From: Candidatus Pelagibacter sp.
GTDB lineage: Bacteria; Pseudomonadota; Alphaproteobacteria; Pelagibacterales; Pelagibacteraceae
Reading direction: 5' to 3'
Assembly: GCA_028225715.1 (NCBI GenBank)
Contig: JAOIXS010000001.1
Coordinates: 1 to 64,000 of the forward strand
Length of the DNA stretch: 64,000 nucleotides
This document shows, one piece after another, positions 47,586 through 56,237 of this stretch (the stretch's first letter is position 1; each line of letters starts with the position of its first letter). Made by a program: the position numbers and the translations under genes. The notes below the pieces were generated by a model, which saw only the letters and a list, made by a program, of their open reading frames with translations, had not been told where the DNA came from and searched no databases.

Positions 47586-47626
47586 AACGCTTCTCATAAC
47601 GTTATGTGTGAGAGGCGTTTTTTTTT
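47586..47626 (+). terminator. Intrinsic terminator after the lysine-rich peptide gene
   Basis: An 11-bp stem AACGCTTCTCA / TGAGAGGCGTT (one wobble) with loop TAACGTTATGTG, followed by a run of T. It ends the short transcription unit and separates it from the convergent carD gene. Confidence 0.9.
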
Positions 47627-47636
47627 ACCCTAATTT

Positions 47637-48551
47637 TTAATCTTCAGTATCGGTAATTAGCTCTGGATCAGTATCAGGTTCTGCAGCAGGTTCTTTAATC
47701 TTCGTTGGTGCAGCTATAGCTTTTGCTTGGCCTTCTAAATTTCTCTTTAATGCTTTATCTAATTTCTTTTGCGTATCTTCTAATGATACACCCATCACTA
47801 TTTGAAATTCTGATAAAATTCTTTCATACGCTTTTTCAAATAATTGTCTCTCACTGTATGATTGATCAACCATTAAATCGTCACCTTTATTTAAATCTCT
47901 AACAACTTCTGCAAGCTCATAGATTTTGCCTGAAGAAATCTTTGCTTCATATTCCTGTGCTCTTCTACTCCACATAGACCTTTTAATTTTTGGCTTACTT
48001 TTTAAAATAGATATGCATTTATTGACCTGATTTATTGTCGCAAGAGGTCTAAGATGAGACTGCTTATTTACAGGAACCATACCGTTGGCTTTGTCTTTTT
48101 CAAATTTAAGAACATAAGTCTCAACATCAATTCCACCAATATTAATTTTTTTAAACTCTGTAATTTGGCCAACACCATGTTTTGGGTAAACAACATAATC
48201 TTTAATTTTATATTCTCTTTTTTCTGTTTCTTGTTTTTTTACCTTTTTAATCTCAGGCTTAACTTCATTACTTTTTGAAATTCTTAAATTATCAGTTTTT
48301 ATTTCTACTTTTTCTGGAGCAGTTTTTTTAGAAACTTTTTTTAAATTTTTTTTAATTTTAGTTGTAGTTACTTTTGTCGCTTTAGTTTTCTTAACTGGAA
48401 TATTTTTTTTAACAACTTTAGCTTTAGGAGGCTTAGGCTTTTTGGCTACCTTAGTTTTAGTTTTTTTTTTTACTTTTTTCTCAGGGGTTTTTTTAAAGAT
48501 TTTCGCTAAAATATTTGTCGTACTTGTTTTCTTCATTTTTATATTTTTCAT
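47637..48551 (-). CDS. CarD-family transcription regulator with lysine-rich N-terminal extension
   Basis: 304 residues. Residues 1-110 are almost all Lys, Thr, Pro, Val and Ala (for example [16 protein letters not shown]), resembling histone H1 tails. The CarD/CdnL domain follows: [36 protein letters not shown] and [18 protein letters not shown]. CarD binds RNA polymerase beta subunit and stabilises open complexes. The start at 48551 has GAGG five bases upstream and overlaps the end of fdxA. The basic tail is longer than in most CarD proteins and may add DNA binding. Confidence 0.9.
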   Translation of the reverse strand: MKNIKMKKTSTTNILAKIFKKTPEKKVKKKTKTKVAKKPKPPKAKVVKKNIPVKKTKATKVTTTKIKKNLKKVSKKTAPEKVEIKTDNLRISKSNEVKPEIKKVKKQETEKREYKIKDYVVYPKHGVGQITEFKKINIGGIDVETYVLKFEKDKANGMVPVNKQSHLRPLATINQVNKCISILKSKPKIKRSMWSRRAQEYEAKISSGKIYELAEVVRDLNKGDDLMVDQSYSERQLFEKAYERILSEFQIVMGVSLEDTQKKLDKALKRNLEGQAKAIAAPTKIKEPAAEPDTDPELITDTED

Positions 48552-48819
48552 TGTCCTCTGGAGGATCTTTTTTAATAGTTATATTTGGCCAAATTTCAGA
48601 ATACTTTGTATTTAGTTCAAGCCATTTTTCGCTCCCAGACTCAGTATCTGCTACTATCGCATCTACTGGACATTCTGGCTCGCAAACGCCACAATCTATA
48701 CACTCCTCCGGTTTAATTACAAGCATATTTTTGCCTTCATAAAAGCAATCAACAGGACAAACTTCAACGCAGTCCATTAATTTACACTTAATACATTTGT
48801 CATTTACAACGTATGTCAT
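48493..48819 (-). CDS. fdxA: 7Fe-8S ferredoxin FdxA
   Basis: 108 residues with [21 protein letters not shown] (3Fe-4S/4Fe-4S ligand set) and [16 protein letters not shown]. The C-terminal extension [16 protein letters not shown] is typical of alphaproteobacterial FdxA. It is a low-potential electron carrier. It lies between the TerB-like gene and carD, which its 3' end overlaps. Confidence 0.96.
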   Translation of the reverse strand: MTYVVNDKCIKCKLMDCVEVCPVDCFYEGKNMLVIKPEECIDCGVCEPECPVDAIVADTESGSEKWLELNTKYSEIWPNITIKKDPPEDNEKYKNEENKYDKYFSENL

Positions 48820-49241
48820 TTTCCTAATTCACTTTTTACTTTTAATTTTAAGTCCCCCATTGTCTTAGCATCCACATATAGTAAGCCTGAGAGTCTTCTC
48901 ATTAAGTTTGTTTCATAAATGTCAGCACTATCATTTGAATAGATGATTTTCCACAATGACTCAATTATTTTAATTTTATCAGAATTTGGAACATTTTTTA
49001 CCTCTCTAGTAAAATCTAATATTTGATTTGAATTATCCTCAATAATTATTGCTTCAGACATAATTTTATCAATCTTAGAGATTGGTGCACCTAAATCAAT
49101 AAGTGTTTCTCTAATAATATCTTCTTCTTTTTTTTCATAAGCCTCATCTATTTTTGCTGCATGAATTAGCAAGGCAGCAATTTTAGAATAAGAGCTGTCC
49201 TGAGGTTCATTTTTTTCTTTGTTTTTAAAAAAGCTAATCAT
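48816..49241 (-). CDS. TerB-like (tellurite resistance TerB/DjlA fold) protein
   Basis: 141 residues, mostly helical and acidic: [28 protein letters not shown] near the start and [19 protein letters not shown] near the end match the TerB helical repeat with its acidic metal-binding positions. No tellurite operon is present, so resistance is not implied. Overlaps fdxA (4 bp) and abuts the helicase gene. Confidence 0.85.
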   Translation of the reverse strand: MISFFKNKEKNEPQDSSYSKIAALLIHAAKIDEAYEKKEEDIIRETLIDLGAPISKIDKIMSEAIIIEDNSNQILDFTREVKNVPNSDKIKIIESLWKIIYSNDSADIYETNLMRRLSGLLYVDAKTMGDLKLKVKSELGK

Positions 49242-51721
49242 TAATTTAAATTTAAGTTTTTCAGTATTTTAAATGGGCTGTTTGAAGTATCTATTTTTTT
49301 AAAATTTTTTTTAATTTGTTTTTTTGGATTATATCTAAAGTATATGTCATTGTCTTTTTCTGATGTTTTATAATTCATTTTTTCAATTAATTTCTTAAAG
49401 TTATCTTTACTACATCCTAATAAATTAAGCATCTCTGGTACTAGTTTAATTTCTTTATCCTTTTCGGGGCTAGCGTTAATAATTAGCACAAACAATCTTT
49501 CTAGAATATCAATTCTAACAAAATAATTATCAAAATTTTCAAATCCACATAAAAGCATAAATTTTTTATTTTGTTTATTTTTATCATCTAAAAAATTTAA
49601 ACCAAACGTAGGTGGTGTTAATTCAAAATATTTTTGGTTAAAATTTTTCCATAATAAAGTTCTTAAAGAAACAGCTTCAGGCTTTAATAGTTTGAATAAA
49701 AAAACATGATAACGCCCAAACTTTACTCCCAAGTCTCTTAAAATTTTTCTTTCATCTTGTCCAAGTTTTTTTAAGTATTCGGTAACTATTTCTCTTTTAA
49801 TTACACCATTGTTTTCATACAATTGGTAAGCCAAAGCTTTAATAGATGAGTTACTTTCTTTTAAATTTCTTAGATCAATTAAACTTTTCAGCACTAAATT
49901 AATTTTTTCATTAACCCATTTTTCAATAAATTCTGATAGTTTTTGTTTGTCATTATTCTCTAAAAGATCATCTACTATTAAAAGTATATCTGGATTTAAA
50001 TAATCTTTTCCAGTTACTAATTTTGCAATAGGAAAGTTTTTCCAATAAATTTTGAAATCATCTTTTAATTCAATTAGACCTGTTTCTATGATTTGCTGAA
50101 TTCTTTTTTTAAGCTCGGGCCCCACAGTCTGTCTTGCTGCCTTTTTCAATGATTTAATATCAGTTTCTAAAGCTCCAACCTTTAAGTCCATTTCAAATTT
50201 TAGACCTTTTAAATCACCAATAAACTGTTCATCAATTATTACTTTATCGTTTTCCATTATTTCAGTTTTAAAATCCATATCTTGGTTTAAGCCTCTTGCG
50301 AGTACACTGGCTCGTTTATCAATAAATGTTTTTGTAAGCTCTTCATGTAGTCTATCTGATAATCTATCTTCTAATAGTTTTGTTTTTTCTATCCAATAAT
50401 CTTGGTTTTCAACCCAATTAATTTTATTGGAAACATATGACCAAGTTCTAACATTTGCAATTCTATTTGACAAAGAATCTACATTTCCTTCTAATTTATC
50501 TAATTTCATTAACTGTAATCTCATATAATCATTGGTAATTTTGCCATCATTACTATTTAAAAAATTGAATACCTTTCCAACAACTTCAATATGATTTCCA
50601 TATGTTTTTTTCACAAAGTCTGGAATTTGACAACACTCCCAAAGTAATTCAAGTGTTTCTCTATTGTTTTCAATTTTGTTACCTTCCATATCTTTTAGAA
50701 AATATTTTAATACCTTTTCATCTCCACACTCGTGTATTTTCCTTAACCAATCTTTATTGGGTTTTTCTTCAAGTGATTTAATTAAACTTAAAGCGTTATT
50801 AAAATTTAAATTAGAATTTCTCCAAAATAACATTCTAATTTCTTCAAATTTATGATTTTCAAGTAATTCTACTTCTTCAGCTGAAATATCTTTGCAGTCT
50901 CCAGTCACTCCAAAGCTACCATCATTTAAATATCTACCTGCTCTTCCAGCAATCTGCCCAATCTCAGACATGTTTAGACGTCTTAATTTTTTACCGTCAA
51001 ATTTTTTAAGGTTTGAAAAATATACATTTTCTAAATCCATATTAATTCCCATACCAATTGCATCTGTAGCAACTAGGAAATCAACATCTCCTGATTGATA
51101 TAATTCAACCTGAGCATTTCTTGTTTTTGGACTTAGAGAACCCATAACAATAGCTGCTCCACCTTTTTGTCTACGTACAAGTTCCGCAATCGCATAAACC
51201 TCTTCAGTTGAAAAAGCTATTATTGCAGTTTTTCTATTTATTCTTGATATTTTTTTATGCCCTACATAGGCAAGTTTAGAAAGTCTTTCTCTATTTATAA
51301 ACTCAGTGTCTTCATTTAATTTATTAACTATATTCTTGATAGTGCTAGAGCCCATGAACATTGTTAGTTTTTCTCCACGAAGATTTAATAATCTATCAGT
51401 AAAAATATGCCCTCTTTCATGGTCAGCACACATTTGTATTTCATCAATACCCACAAATTCCAAATTTTTATTGATAGGCATTGATTCCACCGTGCAAAGA
51501 AAATATTTTGCATTAGGAGGAATTATTTTTTCTTCACCAGTGATTAATGCAACTTTATCAGAGCTTATTTTTTTTATAATTTTGTCATATACCTCTCGTG
51601 CAAGTAGACGTAATGGAAATCCAATCATTCCCGAATCAAAAGAAAGCATTGTTTCTATTGCAAGGAAGGTTTTACCGGTATTTGTTGGACCGAGAACAGC
51701 TGTAATTTTATTTTTAGACAT
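49241..51721 (-). CDS. SUV3-like superfamily 2 RNA helicase
   Basis: 826 residues. The Walker A is AVLGPTNTGKTFLAIE, motif II GIDEIQMCADHERGH, motif III-like MGSSTIK, and the C-terminal helicase lobe has VATDAIGMGINMDLENVYF and GQIAGRAGRYLNDG. The long C-terminal part (about 400-826) is helical as in mitochondrial SUV3 and its alphaproteobacterial homologues. Probable role in RNA decay or processing, possibly with PNPase, which is encoded elsewhere in the window. First gene of the helicase-terB-fdxA-carD operon. Confidence 0.9.
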   Translation of the reverse strand: MSKNKITAVLGPTNTGKTFLAIETMLSFDSGMIGFPLRLLAREVYDKIIKKISSDKVALITGEEKIIPPNAKYFLCTVESMPINKNLEFVGIDEIQMCADHERGHIFTDRLLNLRGEKLTMFMGSSTIKNIVNKLNEDTEFINRERLSKLAYVGHKKISRINRKTAIIAFSTEEVYAIAELVRRQKGGAAIVMGSLSPKTRNAQVELYQSGDVDFLVATDAIGMGINMDLENVYFSNLKKFDGKKLRRLNMSEIGQIAGRAGRYLNDGSFGVTGDCKDISAEEVELLENHKFEEIRMLFWRNSNLNFNNALSLIKSLEEKPNKDWLRKIHECGDEKVLKYFLKDMEGNKIENNRETLELLWECCQIPDFVKKTYGNHIEVVGKVFNFLNSNDGKITNDYMRLQLMKLDKLEGNVDSLSNRIANVRTWSYVSNKINWVENQDYWIEKTKLLEDRLSDRLHEELTKTFIDKRASVLARGLNQDMDFKTEIMENDKVIIDEQFIGDLKGLKFEMDLKVGALETDIKSLKKAARQTVGPELKKRIQQIIETGLIELKDDFKIYWKNFPIAKLVTGKDYLNPDILLIVDDLLENNDKQKLSEFIEKWVNEKINLVLKSLIDLRNLKESNSSIKALAYQLYENNGVIKREIVTEYLKKLGQDERKILRDLGVKFGRYHVFLFKLLKPEAVSLRTLLWKNFNQKYFELTPPTFGLNFLDDKNKQNKKFMLLCGFENFDNYFVRIDILERLFVLIINASPEKDKEIKLVPEMLNLLGCSKDNFKKLIEKMNYKTSEKDNDIYFRYNPKKQIKKNFKKIDTSNSPFKILKNLNLN

Positions 51722-51771
51722 TTCTATTGATGGTACCTTAAATTTTTACTCCACCACATATTGTTGCCCTT

Positions 51772-51824
51772 TGAGAACAAAAATAGGTTAAAACATGACC
51801 GAATCGTAGGGGTAAAAGTTCTCA
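51772..51824 (+). other. Long-range stem-loop in the helicase/AACS intergenic region
   Basis: TGAGAAC at 51772-51778 pairs with GTTCTCA at 51818-51824 around a 39-nt loop that contains GGTTAA...GACC and AGGGG. It sits 72 bp before the acetoacetyl-CoA synthetase start in a 174-bp intergenic stretch. It could be a leader element or a small RNA; no known riboswitch consensus was recognised. Weak evidence. Confidence 0.3.
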
Positions 51825-51895
51825 TTTACTCATTATACACCAATTAATTTAACATATTAAAAAACAATTCTGTATTAGTATTTTGTAACAAAGTT

Positions 51896-53857
51896 ATGAA
51901 TAAAAAATTGTGGGAAGCATCAAATTGGCAGAAAAAAAAATCTCTTTTATCGAGTTATGAGCAGTTCATTTCAAAAAGATACAAAAAAAATTTTAATCAA
52001 AAATATGAAAGTATTTTAAAATGGAGCATTAAAAACCCAGGTGATTTCTGGAGTTCTATTTGGGATTTTTCTGAAGTTAAGGGATTTAAGAGCAAAATTA
52101 AGATTAAAAAATCAAAAATATTTTATAAAAATAAATTTTTACCAAATTCAAAGTTAAACTTTGCTGAAAATTTACTATCAAAAAATAATAAGGATAAAGC
52201 AATAACATTCGTTAGTGAGAATGGTTTTCGAGAAGAAAGAAGCTGGTACGAACTAAACCTTAATGTAAGTAAAATATCTAAATTTTTAAAAAGCATTAAT
52301 ATTAAAAAAAAAGACAGGGTTGTAGCATATATGCCTAATACTATTGAGACAGTTGAAGCATTTATAGCCTCTTCTTCTTTAGGAACAATATGGTCCTCAT
52401 GCTCACCAGATTTTGGTGTTAAAGGGGTAGTAGAACGTTTTTCACAAATCAACCCTAAAGTTCTATTTGTAGTAGATAAGTATTTTTATAATGGAAAAAT
52501 AATAAATACTTTAGAAAGAGTTCCTCTAATTTTAAAAGAGATACCTTCTATCAAATATGTCGTCATTGTTAATTATCCAGGAGATAAATACTTAGAAAAT
52601 AAATACTCATATAAAAAAGTAAAAGTACTTAAATGGGGTGAGTTAATGAAACAAGAATCTGAAGAGACTCAATTTTCTAAATTTGATTTTGAACAAGATA
52701 TTGCAATTTTATATTCAAGTGGAACCACAGGAAAGCCAAAGTGCATATGTCATAGGAGTGGAGGAGTTTTGCTTCAGCATAAAAAAGAGCATCAGCTTCA
52801 TTGTGATATCAAAGAAGGTGATAATGTTTTTTATTTTACTACTTGTGGATGGATGATGTGGAACTGGTTGGTAAGTGTCTTAGCTTCCAAAGCATCTATC
52901 GTTTTATTTGACGGATCACCGATGTATAAAAAAGATGATTTACTATTAAAAATAGCTGAAAAAGAAAAAATTACTTTATTTGGCATTAGTGCAAAATATG
53001 TTGATGCTCTTCGCAAATCTAAGCTTACTTTAAAATATAATTATAAATTATCAAAATTAAGAACAATTTGCTCTACTGGATCTCCATTATCAGATGATGG
53101 ATTTAAATATGTATATGAGAATATAAAAAAAAATGTTCATTTATCTTCTATCTCTGGGGGCACAGATATTGTTTCTTGTTTTGTTTTGGGAAACTTATAT
53201 CAGCCTGTAATTTTGGGTGAAATACAAAATAAAGGTCTGGGTATGAATGTTGATGTTTTTAATGAAAAGGGTGAATCATTAATAAATAAAAAAGGAGAGC
53301 TAGTTTGCAAAAATCCCTTCCCATCAATGCCTTTAAAATTTTGGAATGATAAAAATGATATTAAATTTAAAAAAGCATATTTTAATAATTTTTTAAACAC
53401 ATGGTACCACGGCGATTATGCAGAAATAAAGAAAGGAGGTGGCTTTATTATTCATGGCAGATCAGATACGACACTTAACCCTGGAGGAGTAAGACTCGGA
53501 ACTGCTGAAATATATTCTGAAGTAGAAAAGTTTGTAGAAATCAAAGAGTCGATTGTTGTTGGTCAAGCATGGGATAATGATGTCAGAATAATTTTGTTTA
53601 TAGTTTTAAACCCTAAACACGTGGTGAACAAAGATCTATTGAAAAAAATTAGAACACAAATTAGAAAAAATGCCTCCCCAAGACATGTTCCTTCTAAAAT
53701 TATAGTAGTTGAAGACATTCCAAAAACTAAAAATGGAAAAATAGTTGAACTAGCTGTAAAAAATACAATAGAAGGAAATGAAATTAAAAATAAAGAAGCT
53801 CTAGCAAATTCAAGAGTTTTAGATCAATATAAAAATTTAAAGGAATTAAATTATTAA
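51896..53857 (+). CDS. Acetoacetyl-CoA synthetase
   Basis: 653 residues. The N-terminal ACAS segment (FWSSIWDFSEVKG), the AMP-binding loop AILYSSGTTGKPKCICHRSGG, FYFTTCGWMMWNWLVS, SISGGTDIVSCFVLGN and the C-terminal KTKNGKIVELAVKNTI match acetoacetate-CoA ligase rather than acetate-CoA ligase. The C-terminal Lys in KNGK is the usual acylation-regulated residue. It activates acetoacetate with ATP and CoA; the thiolase at 59259 could complete conversion to acetyl-CoA. The aminotransferase starts directly at its stop. Confidence 0.92.
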   Translation: MNKKLWEASNWQKKKSLLSSYEQFISKRYKKNFNQKYESILKWSIKNPGDFWSSIWDFSEVKGFKSKIKIKKSKIFYKNKFLPNSKLNFAENLLSKNNKDKAITFVSENGFREERSWYELNLNVSKISKFLKSINIKKKDRVVAYMPNTIETVEAFIASSSLGTIWSSCSPDFGVKGVVERFSQINPKVLFVVDKYFYNGKIINTLERVPLILKEIPSIKYVVIVNYPGDKYLENKYSYKKVKVLKWGELMKQESEETQFSKFDFEQDIAILYSSGTTGKPKCICHRSGGVLLQHKKEHQLHCDIKEGDNVFYFTTCGWMMWNWLVSVLASKASIVLFDGSPMYKKDDLLLKIAEKEKITLFGISAKYVDALRKSKLTLKYNYKLSKLRTICSTGSPLSDDGFKYVYENIKKNVHLSSISGGTDIVSCFVLGNLYQPVILGEIQNKGLGMNVDVFNEKGESLINKKGELVCKNPFPSMPLKFWNDKNDIKFKKAYFNNFLNTWYHGDYAEIKKGGGFIIHGRSDTTLNPGGVRLGTAEIYSEVEKFVEIKESIVVGQAWDNDVRIILFIVLNPKHVVNKDLLKKIRTQIRKNASPRHVPSKIIVVEDIPKTKNGKIVELAVKNTIEGNEIKNKEALANSRVLDQYKNLKELNY

Positions 53858-55084
53858 ATGTTAAAAAATATAGTTAAAGGTCTTGAGCCATCCTCTACTT
53901 TAAAAATTAATGAAATCTCTAGAAAACTAGAAGATAAAGGTGAAAAAATATTTAAATTTGGATTTGGCCAATCCCCATTCCAAATACCAACTGATATTGT
54001 TAATGCGTTAAAAGATAATGCCTATCAAAATAAATATTTACCAATGCAAGGTCTTAATGAACTTAGAGACGCTGTTGCAAAATATACATCAGTTAAAAAA
54101 AATTATAATTACAAACCTGAAAATGTAATTATAGGCCCTGGCTCAAAAGAATTGATGTTTTTACTTCACATTTTATTTGATGGAGAAATAATATTGCCAG
54201 CACCAAGTTGGGTTTCTTATGCCCCTCAAGCAATTCTTGGAAGAAATAAAATTCAATCAATTCAAACAAAAAGAGAAAATAATTGGTTTCCTACTGGATC
54301 TGAAATTGAAGAGGTTATTTTAAAGGATAAAAATAAAAACTATTTATTATTTTTGAATTCACCAAATAATCCATCAGGACAGATTTGTAAAAATCTAGAA
54401 GAAATTAGTGAGATTGCCAAAAAATATAATCTTATTATTTTATCAGATGAAATTTACTCTGAGTTGAGTTTTGATGAAGGGTTTAAATCTATTTCAAGTT
54501 TTTGTCCTGAAAAAACTATTATCAGCACAGGTTTAAGTAAATGGTGCGGCGCAGGTGGGTGGAGATTAGGTTATTTTATAGTTCCAGATACTTTAAATAT
54601 TTTAAAGAATTCAATTAATGTTTTGGCTAGTGAAACTTTTTCTGCTGTCAGTGCACCAATTCAATATGCTGCGATTACTGCTTATACAAGTGATCATAGT
54701 AAATATATAAACAGTTCTAAAAATATTCTTAATGCAATTGGTAGCTATGTTTATAATAATTTAAAGTCAAATAAGGTTTTAATTAATAAACCTCAAGGTG
54801 GATTTTATCTTATGCCAGAATTTTTAAATAAAAAATTTAATTCATCTTCAGAAATGTGTGACAATATTTTAAAGGAAACAGGTGTAGCGTTATTACCAGG
54901 ATCAGATTTTGGTTTTGAGAAAAATAAGATGTTAGCAAGATTAAGCTTTACCGATTTTGATGGTCAAAATTTTATGAATCAAACTCAAAATGGAGAAAAA
55001 ATTGATGATAATTTAATTTTAAAAATTGCTCCTAAAATAGTAGAGGGTGTTGATAAGTTAAAAAGATGGTCAACATCAACATAA
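53858..55084 (+). CDS. Class I/II pyridoxal-phosphate aminotransferase
   Basis: 408 residues: FKFGFGQSPFQIPTDIVNAL, LNSPNNPSGQICKN (substrate Asn), LSDEIYSEL and the PLP lysine in STGLSKWCGAGGWRLGYF. It resembles aspartate/aromatic aminotransferases; the amino donor cannot be deduced. The ATG follows the acetoacetyl-CoA synthetase stop without a gap, suggesting co-translation. Confidence 0.9.
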   Translation: MLKNIVKGLEPSSTLKINEISRKLEDKGEKIFKFGFGQSPFQIPTDIVNALKDNAYQNKYLPMQGLNELRDAVAKYTSVKKNYNYKPENVIIGPGSKELMFLLHILFDGEIILPAPSWVSYAPQAILGRNKIQSIQTKRENNWFPTGSEIEEVILKDKNKNYLLFLNSPNNPSGQICKNLEEISEIAKKYNLIILSDEIYSELSFDEGFKSISSFCPEKTIISTGLSKWCGAGGWRLGYFIVPDTLNILKNSINVLASETFSAVSAPIQYAAITAYTSDHSKYINSSKNILNAIGSYVYNNLKSNKVLINKPQGGFYLMPEFLNKKFNSSSEMCDNILKETGVALLPGSDFGFEKNKMLARLSFTDFDGQNFMNQTQNGEKIDDNLILKIAPKIVEGVDKLKRWSTST

Positions 55085-55156
55085 ATACCAGCTATACATA
55101 TCCTATTAATTACTGTTTAATTTAATTAATAAAAATAACGACTTAGAGGAGAGAAC

Positions 55157-56161
55157 ATGAAAAAAATAATAACATCTCTATCTAGCGCTCTACTAATTTT
55201 TGTTGCATCTTTATCTTTCACTGGTGTTGCAAAATCTGCGGAGTTCTTCACGATAGGAACAGGCGGACCAACTGGAGTATATTTCCAAACTGGTAACGCA
55301 ATTTGCAAAATGCTTCATAAATCAGCAATAGCAAAAGAACATGGAAGAAAAAAAGGTATAGATAAAGCTTACAGATGTACTGCGCCTTCAACTGGTGGAT
55401 CAAATTATAATATTGGTCAAATTGCAGCAGGTGAATTTCAATTTGGTGTAGCTCAGTCTGACTGGCAATATCATGCTGTAAATGGATCAAGCAAATGGGA
55501 AGGAAAACAGTACAAAGGATTAAGAGCTGTTTTTTCAGTTCACAATGAACCTTTTCAAATTTGGGCTAGAAAAAAAGCAAAAATTAAAGATTTTGCTGGT
55601 CTTAAAGGAAAAGTTGTAAATATTGGTAATCCAGGTTCTGGTCAAAGAGGAACTATGGAAGAACTTATGAAAGCAAAAGGTGTTGATAATAGTTTCTTTA
55701 AATCAACTACTGAATTAACTTCATCTGAGCAAGTAAAAGCTTTGTGTGATGGTAAAATTGATGCTTTTGGTTATTCTGTAGGATTTCCAAATGGAGCTAT
55801 GGAGCAAGCAGCAACTTGTGCAGCTAAAGCTTCGCCTATCAATTTAACAGGCCCTGAAGTTAAAGCATTAATTAGTGGTGCTGATTACTATGCGCAAGCT
55901 GTAATTCCAAAAGGAACTTACACAGGACAAAAAAAGGATGCGACTACTTTTGGAGTTAAAGCTACCGTTGTAACTAGTAATATGGTTGAAGCAGACCTTG
56001 TTTATCTAGTAGTAAAAGCAGTATTTGAAAATTTTGATGATTTCAAAAAACAACATCCTGCTTTCTCTTCACTTAAAAAAGAAGACATGATTGCTGATGG
56101 TTTATCAGCTCCGTTACATGAAGGTGCTAAAAGGTACTATAAAGAAGCTGGATTAATGTAA
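55157..56161 (+). CDS. TAXI-family TRAP transporter substrate-binding protein
   Basis: 334 residues with a signal peptide (MKKIITSLSSALLIFVASLSF, cleavage near KSA-EF). The TAXI signature begins FTIGTGGPTGVYFQTGNAIC, with CTAPSTGGSNYNIGQIAAGEFQFGVAQSDW and GNPGSGQRGTMEELM. A GAGGAGA ribosome-binding site precedes the ATG. It delivers a substrate, often a carboxylate such as glutamate, to the fused permease encoded next. A terminator between the two genes suggests the receptor is made in excess. Confidence 0.95.
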   Translation: MKKIITSLSSALLIFVASLSFTGVAKSAEFFTIGTGGPTGVYFQTGNAICKMLHKSAIAKEHGRKKGIDKAYRCTAPSTGGSNYNIGQIAAGEFQFGVAQSDWQYHAVNGSSKWEGKQYKGLRAVFSVHNEPFQIWARKKAKIKDFAGLKGKVVNIGNPGSGQRGTMEELMKAKGVDNSFFKSTTELTSSEQVKALCDGKIDAFGYSVGFPNGAMEQAATCAAKASPINLTGPEVKALISGADYYAQAVIPKGTYTGQKKDATTFGVKATVVTSNMVEADLVYLVVKAVFENFDDFKKQHPAFSSLKKEDMIADGLSAPLHEGAKRYYKEAGLM

Positions 56162-56181
56162 TCCAAATTCATAATTAAATT

Positions 56182-56215
56182 AAAAGGCCTGATATATTTA
56201 TCGGGCCTTTTTTTT
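56182..56215 (+). terminator. Intrinsic terminator between TAXI receptor and TRAP permease
   Basis: An 11-bp stem AAAAGGCCTGA / TCGGGCCTTTT (one wobble) with loop TATATTTA and a following T run, 21 bp after the receptor stop and 23 bp before the permease start. Partial read-through would give more receptor than permease, the usual need for binding-protein transporters. Confidence 0.88.
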
Positions 56216-56237
56216 GTAATAAGGTATCTTTTAAATC

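Noticed and set aside
48816..49241. Tellurite-resistance locus
   Set aside because: Only a TerB-like fold is present, with no terC/terD/terZ neighbours; it belongs to the helicase-fdxA-carD operon.
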